Source: Trichomonas vaginalis G3
Lineage: Eukaryota > Parabasalia > Trichomonadida > Trichomonadidae
NCBI RefSeq assembly: GCF_026262505.1
Contig: NC_067203.1
Coordinates: 21,991,411 to 22,055,410, forward strand
Direction of reading: 5' to 3'
Length of the DNA: 64,000 nucleotides
Part shown: one piece after another, positions 17,928-27,007 of the stretch
Numbering within the stretch: the first letter of the stretch is position 1
Layout of the letters: every line of letters begins with the position of its first letter
Notes under the pieces: model-generated
The model's input: the letters and a program-made list of their open reading frames with translations, nothing else
The model's database searches: none
What the model was told of the DNA's origin: nothing
Made by a program: the position numbers and the translations under genes

Positions 17928-18740
17928 ATGCTTTCAATAGAAAAAGAAAATTCTAGAGTTGCTACAACTAAACCATTAGATGAACTTTTTACTAATGTCG
18001 GTCAAAAGTTTGAGACAGAGACCGTAAAGCATGAAGGCTATCGTTTTGACTACCCATTAAGATGGTTAAGAGACCCATCTGTCACAAAAGCTATTGGCTT
18101 TCGTAGAATAAAATTTGTGTCTGTAGAAGATAAAAGTTTTCCATTTATTGTAAAGTTTCATATAGATTATATATCTGAAGGGAAACGAAAAATGTGGGAA
18201 GAAATTGAGCTAATACAAGTTGACCTTTCATCTTCTCTACAGACTGCGTTAAAAAATATAGAAGATAAAATAAATTCATGTTATGCAAAATATGTTGATG
18301 AATATGCAAATACCGAGAGCACACTTTATGTGAGAATTGTATATGACAAACAAAATTCACAAGTGTCATTTCAAATCTACGAAAACAATCCAAATAAAGA
18401 CGAACAAATATATACAGAATTCACTGCAATGTCATGGTATTATTTGCAAAGAATGTTAAATCAGAAAGTCAAACTTCCTTTAGCAAATATTTACAGTCGA
18501 TATGCAAGAGATGAACCATATTTATTTAAAGATGTTTTCGACCCAGCTGCTATTATTGTTCATGCTTCATTTTCTGGCGCCCAAAACTCTTTCTTATGCT
18601 TGGCAAATGACTTTTACGAAAAACCTACAAAGTTATATGAACCGCCGAGTGGAAGTATTTCAGACTTTCAAGTATGTTTACTTACAGATGGAAAGAAAAA
18701 GAATAATTCCATTATACCATGCGTTTTACTTAGAACTTAG
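17928..18740 (+). CDS. Conserved Polinton capsid-associated protein, homologue of B 24799-25680
   Basis: A 270-residue soluble protein. It shares a diagnostic order with the B protein: YPLRWLRDPSVTKAIGFRRI here and YPRHWVEYVGGEKAIEIRQV there, and later SFLCLANDFYEKPTKLYEPP against SILCLSNYMYSPPKHY. It is strand-rich and lies divergently next to the fibre gene, so a penton, minor capsid or fibre-anchoring role is likely; the exact role is unknown. The start ATG at 17928 is 19 bases from the opposite start, so the two genes share a short bidirectional promoter. Confidence 0.55.
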   Translation: MLSIEKENSRVATTKPLDELFTNVGQKFETETVKHEGYRFDYPLRWLRDPSVTKAIGFRRIKFVSVEDKSFPFIVKFHIDYISEGKRKMWEEIELIQVDLSSSLQTALKNIEDKINSCYAKYVDEYANTESTLYVRIVYDKQNSQVSFQIYENNPNKDEQIYTEFTAMSWYYLQRMLNQKVKLPLANIYSRYARDEPYLFKDVFDPAAIIVHASFSGAQNSFLCLANDFYEKPTKLYEPPSGSISDFQVCLLTDGKKKNNSIIPCVLLRT

Positions 18741-18781
18741 TTTCATATACAACTACTATCGAACGGTAAAAATATAATTTT

Positions 18782-19024
18782 TTAATACGGTTGAGGTGTT
18801 GGATTTGGTTGCCAACTAGACCGTGGTGCAGGTTCAGGCTGTTGTATAACAGGAGCTTGTTCTTCTGGTTCAGGGTCTTTAGGTATAATACCAACAAACT
18901 GACCTACTCTTTTACCAATATTTTTGACTCCGTTCCATACTCCTCTTCCGACAGATTTTATTCCATTCCATATACCTCTTCCAACATTTCGAAAGAAGTT
19001 TCCTATCTTACTGAAGAAACCCAT
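18782..19024 (-). CDS. pVI-like amphipathic protein with Pro-rich tail
   Basis: An 80-residue protein. Residues 1-45 form an amphipathic basic helix with an internal repeat (GRGIWNGIKSVGRGVWNGVK). It is followed by an acidic/Pro/Gln tail (PEPEEQAPVIQQPEPAP). The helix recalls membrane-active minor capsid peptides such as adenovirus pVI. It sits with other virion genes. The leader has ATTTTTACATATAGTAAA before the ATG. Confidence 0.5.
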   Translation of the reverse strand: MGFFSKIGNFFRNVGRGIWNGIKSVGRGVWNGVKNIGKRVGQFVGIIPKDPEPEEQAPVIQQPEPAPRSSWQPNPTPQPY

Positions 19025-19042
19025 TTTACTATATGTAAAAAT

Positions 19043-19405
19043 CTAATGTCCGCCTAGTCTCTTACGTTTCCTTCTGAGTTCCATAGCATTCTTTAACTGG
19101 AGCTCATACATTCTGTTTCTCCTCTGGTAGAAAACATATTCTGGGTCAACTCCTGTGTTCGCGTCATCTGCATAAAGTTGTTTATATCCCACCTCAGGGT
19201 TTGTATAAAACTCTTTCCATCTCATATTTGCATACCATGGTGGCAAACCTAACGCAGCGTCATTTGACATGGCAGTTTGCATTTGTACATCTGTTGGCAC
19301 TTGACCATAGTTTGCCATTGCAGTTTGTATTCTAACTTCATTTGGAATATTCTCTGGGTTTGGTTGTCCAGGTTGCTGTGCATTCGCTAAGTTCTGTGCG
19401 TCCAT
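19043..19405 (-). CDS. Hypothetical Gln/Asn-rich Polinton protein
   Basis: A 120-residue soluble protein. An internal duplication (IQTAMANYGQVPTDVQMQTA) lies in the first half, LPPWYANMRWKEFYTNPEVG in the middle, and a basic C-terminus ends ELRRKRKRLGGH. The basic tail suggests packaging with DNA. No family is recognised. The leader is TATTTTTATCTAATATTAA before the ATG. Confidence 0.5.
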   Translation of the reverse strand: MDAQNLANAQQPGQPNPENIPNEVRIQTAMANYGQVPTDVQMQTAMSNDAALGLPPWYANMRWKEFYTNPEVGYKQLYADDANTGVDPEYVFYQRRNRMYELQLKNAMELRRKRKRLGGH

Positions 19406-19428
19406 TTAATATTAGATAAAAATATCTC

Positions 19429-19560
19429 TTACGAGTACATATACTGAACATTTGCAGGCATTGGTTCATCTTCATATTCTCTGTACTTTTCTGCCACGTC
19501 AAATAAATAAATGACACAATGGAAAAAACCTAAAACAAGTAGTCCTATTTCAAACCACAT
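19429..19560 (-). CDS. 43-residue single-span membrane protein
   Basis: A short gene from the ATG at 19560 to the stop at 19429. It begins with a hydrophobic helix (MWFEIGLLVLGFFHCVIYLF) followed by an acidic, Tyr-rich tail ending QYMYS. It overlaps the 3' end of the methylase by 16 bases, which suggests translation from the same region. The layout is that of a small viral membrane protein. The function is unknown. Confidence 0.5.
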   Translation of the reverse strand: MWFEIGLLVLGFFHCVIYLFDVAEKYREYEDEPMPANVQYMYS

Positions 19561-20360
19561 TTACTTACTAATAAAATTTCTTTATTGTGACACTTTCTCC
19601 AGTTTATAGGACCTCTCTCATATTCTATCTTGTCATATATAAACTCATAGTCATGTATGTCCTCTAACCATCTCATAACGGTTTCCAAACCACTTTTATC
19701 GGATGTAAAGTAAAAGCATGGATGGTTATGTATAACGTCTAAAGTTTCTAAAGAGTCTCTCAAAGTCCAGTCTACTTGGTATTGAAAATCCCATGTGTTA
19801 TAGAACGGCGGGTCCACTATAAAGAAAACATTTTCCTTGTCTTTATATTTTTCATACAACTCTGTCCAATGACATCTCACAAACTCTATACCCTCAATAT
19901 ATTTTTCTATGTCCTCTTTGAAAACATTTGTATAGTTAAGATATAAACTTTTGACATAAGTGTTTCAATGTCATGAACTCTTATAGAACCACTATATATA
20001 GTCTAGCAGATATACTATTCCAGTCTATATATTCTGCTTTTTTCAAAACCTCTCTCACATATTTTTCTTATCTAATGGTATACGTTCCATCTTACCTATA
20101 GGTATCTTTTCTTTTAACTCTTTCAATATATTGTTTGTGTCTGGAATATGTTTGAGACGGTCCATATAGTTGTCGAAGTCATTGCATATAATCTTTGAGT
20201 CTGGGAATATTATATGGCACAAATGGGATATATAGAAACTTCCACCGAACAAATCTACAAATGTTAGACCATTCGGTAGTTTCTTAAGTTCTCTCAATAT
20301 AATATCTTTACATCTACTCTTATTTCCAAAGAACGGTAACGGTGGTTTTGTAAAATTCAT
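19545..20360 (-). pseudogene. Dam-type (MethyltransfD12) adenine DNA methylase, broken
   Basis: The N-terminus has PPLPFFGNKSRCKDII, the class alpha D12 first motif, then FVDLFGGSFYIS, the S-adenosylmethionine-binding motif I, and IICNDFDNY. Further on is FFIVDPPFYNT, the catalytic DPPF/Y motif, and a C-terminal region typical of Dam. Such enzymes methylate adenine N6, which is a known abundant mark in Trichomonas DNA. This copy is broken but all key motifs remain recognisable. It is the last recognisable gene of C2. Confidence 0.8.
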
Positions 20361-20477
20361 TTATATATAATAATAAAAATGTTTTTACCCGAAAAGTGAC
20401 AGAAAAGTGACAAAACATGAAAACATATATAATTTGTGAAAAGCGACACCATTAATATGATGTAAATAACAACGGTT

Positions 20478-20606
20478 TTGGTTTTGTCACCGGCTGGTCG
20501 GCTGGGGTTCGGTCCTCCTCTTGGGTCTTGGGCAAAATTCTTAGGGCTAGAAGGGGCGCAGCCCCTGGAAGCCCCACTACCTTTTTTTTTTTTTTTTTTT
20601 TTTTTT
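20478..20606 (+). repeat. GC-rich island ending in a 25-T run
   Basis: An island rich in G and C inside very AT-rich DNA. It carries the hairpin GGGGCGCAGCCCC at 20553-20565, a further GCCCC, and an uninterrupted T run at 20582-20606. A loose Pol III B-box-like GGTTCGGTCC is at about 20508. It may be the end of a Pol III transcript or a short retroposon; neither is proved. Confidence 0.5.
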
Positions 20607-20844
20607 CCTTATATTTTCAATGTACATATTTACCATTCTTCTATATTGCAAAATAAAAATGGAATAAAAACTATCACATCCTCAGAATAATTGATAGCAT
20701 CAACGGAAAGGTGACATGATATGAAATTTTACCTGTTGTATTTAAATGGTTAATCATAGTATACTAAAAGCAACAATAATGAAAGTATTCAATAATTAAC
20801 AATTTCTGAAATCATAAAATGATTTTAACGCTTCTTCAGGAGAG

Positions 20845-20895
20845 GTTATCGATTTTGTAATTTAATCGTCGTCGTTATCGATTTTGTAATTTAAT
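20845..20895 (+). repeat. Two copies of a 22-bp unit
   Basis: GTTATCGATTTTGTAATTTA plus AT occurs at 20845-20866 and again at 20874-20895, a 29-bp period. Confidence 0.85.
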
Positions 20896-21320
20896 TGTTA
20901 TCGTCTTTTTCTAAACGTGCATTTTTACATTAAAAGCAATGCAACTCCAAAATTAATTGGTATTAGACTTTAATTAGGTGCAGACAAACTGCAGTCCAAA
21001 TATTTTTGGTGATATATGAATTACATAAATTTAGGGAAATTGAAATTATATCTTTTAATTTTTAGGAAACAGATTTATAGAATTGTTTAAGTCATCAAAA
21101 TAATGCAGACTTAGGTCAATTTTCCAAATTTATCATTTGCAAGACTTTCAAGCGACTTCAAAATGTCGAAATATAAGTCCAAAAATAAAATTACGATTAC
21201 AGTCTATCCTCAATTATTATCACGCTAATTATTGAGTGACCCATGCGTTCGTATGTATGTAATACCTTTTAAAAAGGAGATGAGAGAGATAAACTACATT
21301 TACAATTTAAATCTGATGTA

Positions 21321-21530
21321 TTTACTTGTTACATTTACAAATGTAAATGTTTCTCGTAATGTTTACATTTTGTAAGTATAACAAATAAAAATGACGCACT
21401 TTTTTACAAAGTCAAATTATGCGATACAACTTTACTTGTTACATTTACAAATGTAAATGTTTCTCGTAATGTTTACATTTTGTAAGTATAACGAATAAAA
21501 ATGACGCACTTTTTTACAAAGTCAAATTAT
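21321..21530 (+). repeat. Two nearly identical 100-bp repeats
   Basis: 21321-21420 and 21431-21530 differ at a single base by eye, with a 10-base spacer. Each holds a near-palindrome, ACATTTACAAATGTAAATGT. Confidence 0.9.
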
Positions 21531-22483
21531 TGTTCGATTTTCAGCTTGTAAACGATTAATTGTATAAAGCAATTGATATTAGCACGACATAACTGAATAA
21601 TTCTAATATTGAAATCAAAAGCCCTTAAAATATCATGATATTTTAATTTCATAACAAATCTAGGAGACTATTTGATGAAAACATATCCGATGTGGGTTTT
21701 GTTGTATTATATAACTTGTTATTGACTTCTTAGCTTTCCAAATTTTTTTCGATAATGAGAAAACGAATGAAAAATCAACATTTGGTCCATTTAAAATTTG
21801 ATTTGTTTACATTTTTTTTACTTTTTGAATTTCAATTTATATTTTCCTCAAGAAATACTTTAGATTTTAAGAAACTAAATCATATAATCTACTAAGAAAA
21901 TATATTAAATCCTATAATACTCAAAGTTTTGTGATAAATCCGATCTTTTTTATTTTACTTTTATTATGTTTTTGCAAACTTAAGGTCCTCACTAGGTAAA
22001 ACATAATACTCTTTGAAGTTAAGTATTTTCACAAAGAGAGGACCAACAATATCAAAAGATTGAATAAAGATTTGTATTATTTTATTTATTTTTAAGAACA
22101 TGTTTAAGAACCCTCATTATCTCCACGAATATTGCATATTTTTCTATTCTAAGACCACCAAAATTACGTTTTAATATAGAAAATAACATATTTATGTGAT
22201 GCTAAAGTCGAAGTCCTTAAAAAATTAGTGTTAAACATCCATTTATTACAAAATTGAAGAAATATGTGTAAAATATAACACATAATTTAGTTATTTGACT
22301 CAATTATTAGTTATGCAATATCAGTTGTGTTTATATCTGCGTTATATCACGAGATGCATTGAATTGTCATAATTAGATCACCGTAAATCTTATCAATTTT
22401 TGATACACTTCCGGTGAAAAATTTAGCCTTGACAATAGGATGAAATATATTGTAAAAAAATAAATTTTAGATTTTGAAGTTTA

Positions 22484-22491
22484 TCATTTCG
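22484..22491 (+). promoter_or_regulatory. Trichomonad initiator (Inr)
   Basis: TCATTTCG five bases before the ATG of the ARM-like gene fits the TCA+1YWYTA initiator used by many Trichomonas genes. Confidence 0.55.
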
Positions 22492-22495
22492 AATA

Positions 22496-23393
22496 ATGAA
22501 ATATAAACAATACAAATTTTCTGTCGTTTCGAGATTCATAAATGATCGGAATCTTCCAGCTCCGACTGAAATAGAACTTTCGGAAGCTAATTTTCAAGAC
22601 GAATCTTCTTTATTAAGATTTATTTTGGATATCCCTAAGGATTTAAGCTTTTCCATTGACTCATATTCAATGAATCTTTTGATACATTTCATTATCGAGC
22701 AATCTACACAAAATGAAACAATATTAAAATTCACAATTCAAAACATCACTTCTTCGAATATCTTTCAAATAGATTTGATACTACTGGAAAATTTATTCGA
22801 ATATTTATCGCATTATATTAACCAGATTTTTTTCATTTTTTCATTAAAATTAATTCATTTTAAAGCTTTAGATAACATACAATACCTTTATTTATCAACA
22901 TTTTCCGATCAATATGATGAGATGTTACGTTTCATAAGCAGCAGTGACAATTCTCTCTATATCATCGATACATTTATTGCTTTGATTAAAAACAATATTC
23001 TTGACGTTGAATTCTTCCAAAACGCAGTTTTACTCAAGAAAGAAATTTTTTCTAGTATTATTGAGTACGAAAATCAATATTCAACTTATGCAATTGCAAA
23101 TTTCTTTACAAAATTATTAAAATATTACCCAGGATATGCAACTGCTCTTCCATGTTCGGATATACTAATATCAAATTATTTCAACTTTTTTAATGACATG
23201 AATTCAATTATAAATAACGAAGATTTTGTTTATCTTCACAAATTTATAGTTTTATTTTATAAAGCAGTCGATATAACATCTGAGATGGCTTTAGAATTCA
23301 TAAAAACACTTGAAATTCTGCGAAGTCTTTCTCCTCACTATTTATTTACAGAGTATGTAGTTCAGGGGTATTATTGTGTACTTCCTCTTTGTT
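22496..23393 (+). pseudogene. Host ARM-like helical repeat gene, cut by Polinton B
   Basis: The reading from 22496 is about 299 residues of alpha-helical, Leu/Ile/Phe-rich repeats (for example LIHFIIEQSTQNETILKFTI) without a signal peptide. This is the style of the armadillo-like proteins abundant in trichomonads, probably cytoplasmic scaffolds. The open frame runs intact to the Polinton B terminus at 23394, where it meets a stop inside the terminal repeat. The intact frame up to the junction points to a recent insertion. The rest of the gene should lie beyond the element; a possible stub is at 34420-34512. Exact function is unknown. Confidence 0.65.
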
Positions 23394-23551
23394 AGTATAC
23401 ATATCATATGTACGGAGGCACTGCGAGTCTCCTTACCCATTATATGTGAATTTGACACTTTACAAAACCGTTAACGTATATTTTACAACACAAACGACAA
23501 CACTAACTTAACCTTAAATATTTATAAAGCCGCCAACCACTTCACCTCACT
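23394..23551 (-). repeat. Left terminal repeat of Polinton B (158 bp)
   Basis: Inverted match of 2921-3078 with the AGTATAC tip at 23394. The tip hairpin lies at 23411-23438, with a compensatory change relative to A. The flanking six bases are TTTGTT. Confidence 0.85.
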
Positions 23552-23570
23552 AATGAAAAAATAAACGTTC

Positions 23571-23891
23571 TCACTTACAAAAGTATTGCAACTCCTCCCA
23601 TTGCTGTGCTTCACATAACAGCTCATAATCTTCTGACTCACTTTCTTCTTCATATAGGTCAAAGTCACTGTCAAAATAAATGTTAGTAAGTTTTGACAAA
23701 GCTAATGAAACACGTTTACCGTTTGTATCGTATGCTTGTATAAACTTTCCATTCTTCATTCCTTCATAAACGCTCAAACTAACTTTACCTTTTCTCCCTC
23801 GTATCTGATAGAATGTATTTTCACGAGGAACGAAGAACAAATTCTTGAACTCATGACCGTTGTAGTTTGTTATCTCAATAGTTTTCGTCAT
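23571..23891 (-). CDS. Terminal small protein of Polinton B
   Basis: A 106-residue protein related to the A gene at 2605-2889: shared NGHEFKNLFFVPRENTFYQI against NKHIFKHLFFLPEHNMFFQI, a Lys/Tyr-rich middle and a strongly acidic tail (YEEESESEDYELL). The B copy has a longer C-terminus (QQWEELQYFCK). It lies between the terminal repeat and a GGTGA palindrome, as in A. Coding identity is much lower than that of the adjoining spacer, which is unusual. Function unknown. Confidence 0.6.
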   Translation of the reverse strand: MTKTIEITNYNGHEFKNLFFVPRENTFYQIRGRKGKVSLSVYEGMKNGKFIQAYDTNGKRVSLALSKLTNIYFDSDFDLYEEESESEDYELLCEAQQWEELQYFCK

Positions 23892-23988
23892 TTATATAAA
23901 AATAAAATAAAAATAAAATAAAAAATAAACTTAAAAATAAATGATATCACCACCCTCACACGTATGAAAACATAGCACAAAAATAAAT

Positions 23989-24038
23989 TTAGGTGAAGTG
24001 GTGAGATCTCACCTCTTTTTTACCTGTTTTTTCACCCT
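23989..24038 (-). repeat. Iterated GGTGA palindrome (copy 5)
   Basis: Core GGTGAGATCTCACC at 24000-24013. Read on the minus strand it is nearly identical to copy 1, in the same place next to the terminal small gene. Confidence 0.85.
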
Positions 24039-24045
24039 GTTGAAT

Positions 24046-24573
24046 TCATTGCTTTATAACTCTCTTCCTTGGTTTCTTTTTAGTTGCTTTCTTCACGTCT
24101 GTCTCCAGCTTAACTGTCTTTCTTCTTCGTCCGTAATGATACCAGTTACTTCCACCAGTCAATGGGTCAAATGGTCTTTCGTAAGGGTTTCCATACATTC
24201 CATAGGGACCATACGGAAGAACTACTAGTGGAGAAGAAACATTTTCTTTAGTTCCATCGACTCTATTTAAATGCATTGTTTCACCTTTCATCTGGTCATT
24301 AAAGTCTTTTGCGTGTTTTGCAAACTCATCGTCCTTTCCTAAAGCATTTTCTGACTCAGTCGCAACCAAATTGGATGCTTTATTTATGAGCCCTATTTTA
24401 TTTAATCTTAACTTCTTTGCAACCCAGCCTCCAATCTTCCCTTTATTTGCATCTAATGTCTTCGAAACCCTTCCTCCACTCATTTTATTTACTGCGTCAT
24501 AAGCTCCAAGTGCTTTTGCTCCAAATGCTAATGCTTTTGTTCCCATTGCGCCTAAAGCTGCCCAAGCTACCAT
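24046..24573 (-). CDS. pVI-like minor virion protein with basic tail
   Basis: A 175-residue protein. The Ala/Gly-rich amphipathic N-terminus (MVAWAALGAMGTKALAFGAK) resembles membrane-active minor capsid proteins. A Gly/Tyr/Pro-rich section (LPYGPYGMYGNPYERPF) is followed by a basic C-terminus (KKATKKKPRKRVIKQ), suitable for DNA contact. It is the first of three tightly packed minus-strand genes with abutting ends, an apparent virion block. The leader is GATTTTAATATGGGGTAA before the ATG, a motif repeated in the next gene. Confidence 0.55.
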   Translation of the reverse strand: MVAWAALGAMGTKALAFGAKALGAYDAVNKMSGGRVSKTLDANKGKIGGWVAKKLRLNKIGLINKASNLVATESENALGKDDEFAKHAKDFNDQMKGETMHLNRVDGTKENVSSPLVVLPYGPYGMYGNPYERPFDPLTGGSNWYHYGRRRKTVKLETDVKKATKKKPRKRVIKQ

Positions 24574-24798
24574 TTACCCCATATTAAAATCATCTCTCTT
24601 CAATATTATCTCATAAAAGTTCTCGTTACTGGAGAAAGTCAATGAAACATAAACATTCTCACGGGCTTCGCCCTCACCGCTTTGCGGTCTATCTAACTTC
24701 TTTCTTATATCATCTATACGCTTCAAAATGTCTGAACAATTGCTAACATCTTCTACAACAGTTATTTCATCATGAATGACCTTCAAGAACAAGCTCAT
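24574..24798 (-). CDS. 74-residue hypothetical virion-block protein
   Basis: The gene abuts its neighbours with no spacer on either side. The protein has an N-terminal strand (MSLFLKVIHDEITVVEDVSN), an Arg/Lys-rich middle and strands at the C-terminus (VYVSLTFSSNENFYEIIL). No family is recognised. Its leader GATTTTAATAGCATATTAA matches that of the gene downstream, so it probably belongs to the same expression class. Confidence 0.5.
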   Translation of the reverse strand: MSLFLKVIHDEITVVEDVSNCSDILKRIDDIRKKLDRPQSGEGEARENVYVSLTFSSNENFYEIILKRDDFNMG

Positions 24799-25680
24799 TT
24801 AATATGCTATTAAAATCATCTCAATAATGAGTCCATCCTTTCCGTCTTTGGGTAGCACAACATCTTTCATTGAAGAAGGTTCGACAAGTCTTATGTTAAA
24901 CTTACTGACAAAGTTTGTTATACTATAATGCTTCGGCGGCGAATACATATAGTTTGAAAGACATAATATAGATTCTTCAGCAAATTCACTTATACTGGAT
25001 TTTATAACAATGTTCTCACGAGACCAAATACCACCAATTGACAATCTTGTAAGCAATCCTGCTGAACCTTCTACTGTAAACGTCGATGGCAACATTCCAC
25101 GAAGGTCATCTATTGACATCTTTGAGTCACTGTATTTAAATATTTTCTTAAAGCAATCGTCATTATCTAACCATGCAATAGCTTTGAAGTTTTCATTCGA
25201 ATATACATCTGCTTCATTAAATGTAAATCCTGACTTCTTTGCAGAGACGACTTTAAAATCTATTGAGTTTGTTTCAAAATTATATGCTATGGTAACTTCT
25301 GAAGGTAATGGATGTCCTTCCGCAGTCAGTTGTTCTCTCACTACCGTTTGAAGCTTTGTGTTAAAAACTTTCATGTCATCTCCTGTATCTAAGTTCACAT
25401 ACACAGCAACAGGGAAACTATCTTGCTTCTTTGTTTCATCATTATATCTCAAAACATTAAAGTTCTTCAATAGTATTGTTCTTCCTGCTGGAATACTTCG
25501 AACCTGTCTGATTTCAATAGCTTTCTCACCTCCTACATACTCTACCCAGTGTCTTGGATATTCATAAGTATACTGACTTTCTTGAATTTTGGTTGGTTTC
25601 ATCATAACATGTTCATAGTATATATTTATACTCTTGTCAGTTAGACTCGGTGCTATGTTCTGAATATTTCTGACTTGCAT
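24799..25680 (-). CDS. Conserved Polinton capsid-associated protein (B)
   Basis: A 293-residue soluble, strand-rich protein starting at MQVRNIQNI (25680), homologous to C2 17928-18740: YPRHWVEYVGGEKAIEIRQV, then the WSRENIVIKSSISEFAEES region, then LCLSNYMYSPPKHY. Conserved in both lineages and always near the fibre and pVI-like genes. It is likely a virion component (penton-like, minor capsid or fibre base); which one cannot be told from sequence alone. It is divergent from the ATPase with 16 bases between starts. Confidence 0.55.
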   Translation of the reverse strand: MQVRNIQNIAPSLTDKSINIYYEHVMMKPTKIQESQYTYEYPRHWVEYVGGEKAIEIRQVRSIPAGRTILLKNFNVLRYNDETKKQDSFPVAVYVNLDTGDDMKVFNTKLQTVVREQLTAEGHPLPSEVTIAYNFETNSIDFKVVSAKKSGFTFNEADVYSNENFKAIAWLDNDDCFKKIFKYSDSKMSIDDLRGMLPSTFTVEGSAGLLTRLSIGGIWSRENIVIKSSISEFAEESILCLSNYMYSPPKHYSITNFVSKFNIRLVEPSSMKDVVLPKDGKDGLIIEMILIAY

Positions 25681-25696
25681 TTTTAATGGAGATAAA

Positions 25697-26584
25697 ATGA
25701 AGCATTTAATACATGACGTAGATGAAGACATGAATGAAACTACAGACAAACTTAACTCTTCTCTTATTCTTCCTTTCAGTAAGGACTATGAGTTCTGTTC
25801 AAATGGTGTTTATTTCTATTGTGGAAAGATGGGTTCAGGTAAGACATTTAACCTCATTCGTCATATACTCATAACAGAACGTTTAGGAAACGACTCTTAC
25901 TATGACCAAATCATTATATCAGCAACTTCAGACTCTATGGACTCAACAGCGAAAACATTTATGTCAAAAGTTCAAGCCTCTGTCGTTAAAGTTCCAGACA
26001 GTGAACTCATTGAATTTCTTCAACGTTACATTCGACGTAAGAGGAAATATTATGCCATCGTAGAGTTCATACAGTCAGGAATGCAAAAGACTTCTGAGGA
26101 TATGGAAAGAATTATTGACAAACACCACTTACGTCAATACTCAGGAGTTTACAATATGAAACGACTTACAAACTACATTCTGTCAAAACTTTCAAAATAC
26201 CCCTTCAAAAAATATCCTTCAAACACTCTGCTCGTTTGTGACGACTTCGCCGGAAAAGGTTTAGTGTCAAAACCAGACTCACCATTAGCTAACATCATTA
26301 CTAAAGTCAGACATTACCACTTAACTGTAGCAATACTTATGCAAACATGGAGGTTTTTAGCTTTAAACATAAAACGTCTCATAACTGACTTCGTTATCTT
26401 TCAAGGTTTCTCACGTTATGATATTGAACTCATTTGGAAACAGTCAGGTATAACATTACCTTTTGAAGAAATTTGGGAAGCATATAAGTCTCTCATCTCT
26501 CCTCGTTCATACCTTGAGATTCATATCATGACTAATACCATTAAAGTCAAAAATATTCCATGGGAACGACCAACATTGTTTTAA
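25697..26584 (+). CDS. FtsK/HerA-type DNA-packaging ATPase (A32-like) of B
   Basis: A 295-residue protein with Walker A CGKMGSGKTF near residue 47, Walker B NTLLVCDDFAGKG near 180, and a sensor-like strand TVAILMQTWRF. Length and motif order fit Polinton packaging ATPases, which drive genome entry into the capsid. It is homologous to the C2 ATPase (shared KKYP.(N/R)..LL(V/I)(C/L)DDFA). The frame looks whole. It overlaps the 3' end of the next gene by four bases, convergent. Leader CATTTTTAATGGAGATAAA precedes the ATG. Confidence 0.82.
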   Translation: MKHLIHDVDEDMNETTDKLNSSLILPFSKDYEFCSNGVYFYCGKMGSGKTFNLIRHILITERLGNDSYYDQIIISATSDSMDSTAKTFMSKVQASVVKVPDSELIEFLQRYIRRKRKYYAIVEFIQSGMQKTSEDMERIIDKHHLRQYSGVYNMKRLTNYILSKLSKYPFKKYPSNTLLVCDDFAGKGLVSKPDSPLANIITKVRHYHLTVAILMQTWRFLALNIKRLITDFVIFQGFSRYDIELIWKQSGITLPFEEIWEAYKSLISPRSYLEIHIMTNTIKVKNIPWERPTLF

Positions 26585-26982
26585 AGTTTAACCTTCAATT
26601 GACTGATGGTAAACAAATTCCATGCATCTCTGTCGCCATTTCTGTTAATATTTTTGCTGTCATTCATATCATCCACTTCCCCATCCGTTAGCTTTTGAGG
26701 ATATGCGTTAGAATAGCTGTTCTTAAATGAAGGCTTTTCACCTTTGAGAGCATAAACTCTATAACTTTCTGCATACTTTATGTTTGAACCTCCTGAGCCA
26801 TCATTGACATAAATTTTTATAGGCTTCCACCCTTTGTTCATGTTCCTGCTTCTTCCCTTAGCTCTTTTGTTCAGTAGTTCTACATCTTTATACACAGCTC
26901 CTGTCTCAGTGAATTCAACAATATTTTCATTCGTTAGCTTTACATTCAAACCCTTGTCGAGTATATTGTTCATTTCATACAT
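26581..26982 (-). CDS. Hypothetical Polinton B protein
   Basis: About 133 residues if started at the ATG at 26982 (or 26973). It is Lys/Asn-rich with an internal basic patch (NKRAKGRSRNMNKGWKPIKI) and strands around IKYAESYRVYALKG, and ends FTISQLKVKL. No family is recognised. It shares a short divergent promoter, with TTTTTA near the start, with the gene at 27008. The frame stays open further upstream across that gene, so the start is chosen by spacing. Confidence 0.45.
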   Translation of the reverse strand: MYEMNNILDKGLNVKLTNENIVEFTETGAVYKDVELLNKRAKGRSRNMNKGWKPIKIYVNDGSGGSNIKYAESYRVYALKGEKPSFKNSYSNAYPQKLTDGEVDDMNDSKNINRNGDRDAWNLFTISQLKVKL

Positions 26983-27007
26983 ATAAAAGGTTTTTATTCT
27001 ATATGAA

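Larger units (their letters stand above)
7681..20400. mobile_element. Polinton C2, broken in several places
   Basis: About 12.7 kb of Polinton genes on both strands: primase-helicase tail, packaging ATPase, KilA-N proteins, HNH-like gene, integrase, fibre, capsid-like protein, pVI-like proteins and adenine methylase. No clear terminal repeat was found; the right edge is placed after the methylase. Several genes are broken (roughly six to ten breaks overall), so it is older than A and B. It is related to B: the fibre and capsid-like genes are shared. No major capsid gene is visible, so part may be lost or lie in the gap. Confidence 0.75.
20361..22495. other. Gene-free AT-rich spacer
   Basis: No supported gene. 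It contains a GC-rich island ending in 25 Ts (20460-20606), a 29-bp-period duplication (20845-20895) and a 110-bp-period duplication (21321-21530). GTATACT at 20759-20765 could be an old element tip but lacks a matching partner. The right end carries the promoter of the ARM-like gene. Confidence 0.7.

Noticed and set aside
4334-20460. Shared TTTTGTCAC near 4342 and near 20420 as inverted ends of one element
   Set aside because: The match is under ten bases in AT-rich DNA and the flanks do not align.
20759-20765. GTATACT as the right tip of Polinton C2
   Set aside because: The preceding bases share nothing convincing with the left tip candidate at 4334 or with the A/B repeat.
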